Assembly: GCA_020721965.1 (NCBI GenBank)
Contig: DYLS01000009.1
Span: forward strand, 1-62,889
Source: Blastopirellula marina
GTDB lineage: Bacteria; Planctomycetota; Planctomycetia; Pirellulales; Thermoguttaceae
Direction of reading: 5' to 3'
DNA: 62,889 nucleotides
Within the stretch, counting starts at the first letter, position 1. Every line of letters starts with the position of its first letter. Under the pieces are notes generated by a model. The model was not told the DNA's origin and did not search any database. It worked only from the letters and a program-made list of their open reading frames with translations. Both the position numbers and the translations under genes were made by a program. Shown piece after piece: positions 62,744 through 62,889 of the stretch.

Positions 62744-62889
62744 TGTGATACCTCCAGAAGACAGTCTTACCCGAACGAGTCCACAGCGCCAATTGCGAGG
62801 AATTCAGCCGCTCGGCACTCGCCAAAGCGAAATTGCTTCGATTATAGTTGCGGGCCAACCTTTGCGAAACCATGCCAGTACCCCGCTAC

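Overview
The window looks like chromosomal DNA of a GC-rich planctomycete, probably a Pirellulales-type lineage. The marker content supports this: a BBP7-type outer-membrane barrel protein, DUF2617, a SecD-SecF fusion with long Ala/Gly/Pro-rich inserts, LpxA, a VIT-vWA protein, several formylglycine-type sulfatases and secreted carbohydrate-active proteins, and the futalosine menaquinone gene mqnE. No species assignment is possible from the sequence alone. There is no phage, plasmid, CRISPR or rRNA.

Layout. 0-5 kb: secreted DUF4832 protein, BBP7 barrel protein, DUF2617 protein. 5-13 kb: argG, trpBA (minus), a SHOCT-like membrane protein, clpX, a class I aminotransferase. 13-20.5 kb: sulfatase with HEAT-like tail, zinc-ribbon protein, glycogen debranching enzyme, alpha/beta hydrolase, tRNA-Ser. 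21-26 kb: lpxA, an apparently permuted six-hairpin glycosidase, a WbsX/GH99-like protein, tRNA-Gln. 26-33 kb: FHA-GAF-PP2C phosphatase, comB, then menG-ubiX-ubiA-mqnE, a menaquinone set. 33-42.4 kb: recG, rnhA, a haem-motif histidine kinase, priA, nadD, a small conserved protein. 42.5-49.5 kb: soluble histidine kinase, lipoprotein, double-ACT protein, VIT-vWA protein, unknown conserved protein. 50-55 kb: second sulfatase, transglutaminase-like lipoprotein, alpha/beta hydrolase lacking the serine nucleophile. 55-62.9 kb: LysM protein, secDF, yajC, a Tat-exported Gfo/Idh/MocA oxidoreductase.

The most striking feature is not a gene. Ten copies of a 163-166 bp non-coding element are scattered over the window. 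They carry 14-bp terminal inverted repeats (CTGGACTTTTGCAA) and lie mostly within 6-bp direct repeats of the form T-N4-W, as a non-autonomous, MITE-like transposon family would. Five are in each orientation and all lie between genes. A second, rarer family (152-154 bp, ends GTAACCGTTCACGG, 8-bp direct repeats) has three full copies. At 9.3-9.7 kb a family-1 copy is inserted exactly at the edge of a family-2 copy, which gives their relative age. No transposase for either family is in the window. A third diverged ~100-bp repeat pair, and many short tandem duplications (periods 14-39 bp) in intergenic DNA, complete an unusually repeat-rich non-coding fraction.

Gene starts were moved from the longest open frame when a signal peptide, lipobox, Shine-Dalgarno sequence or overlap with a repeat favoured a downstream start.
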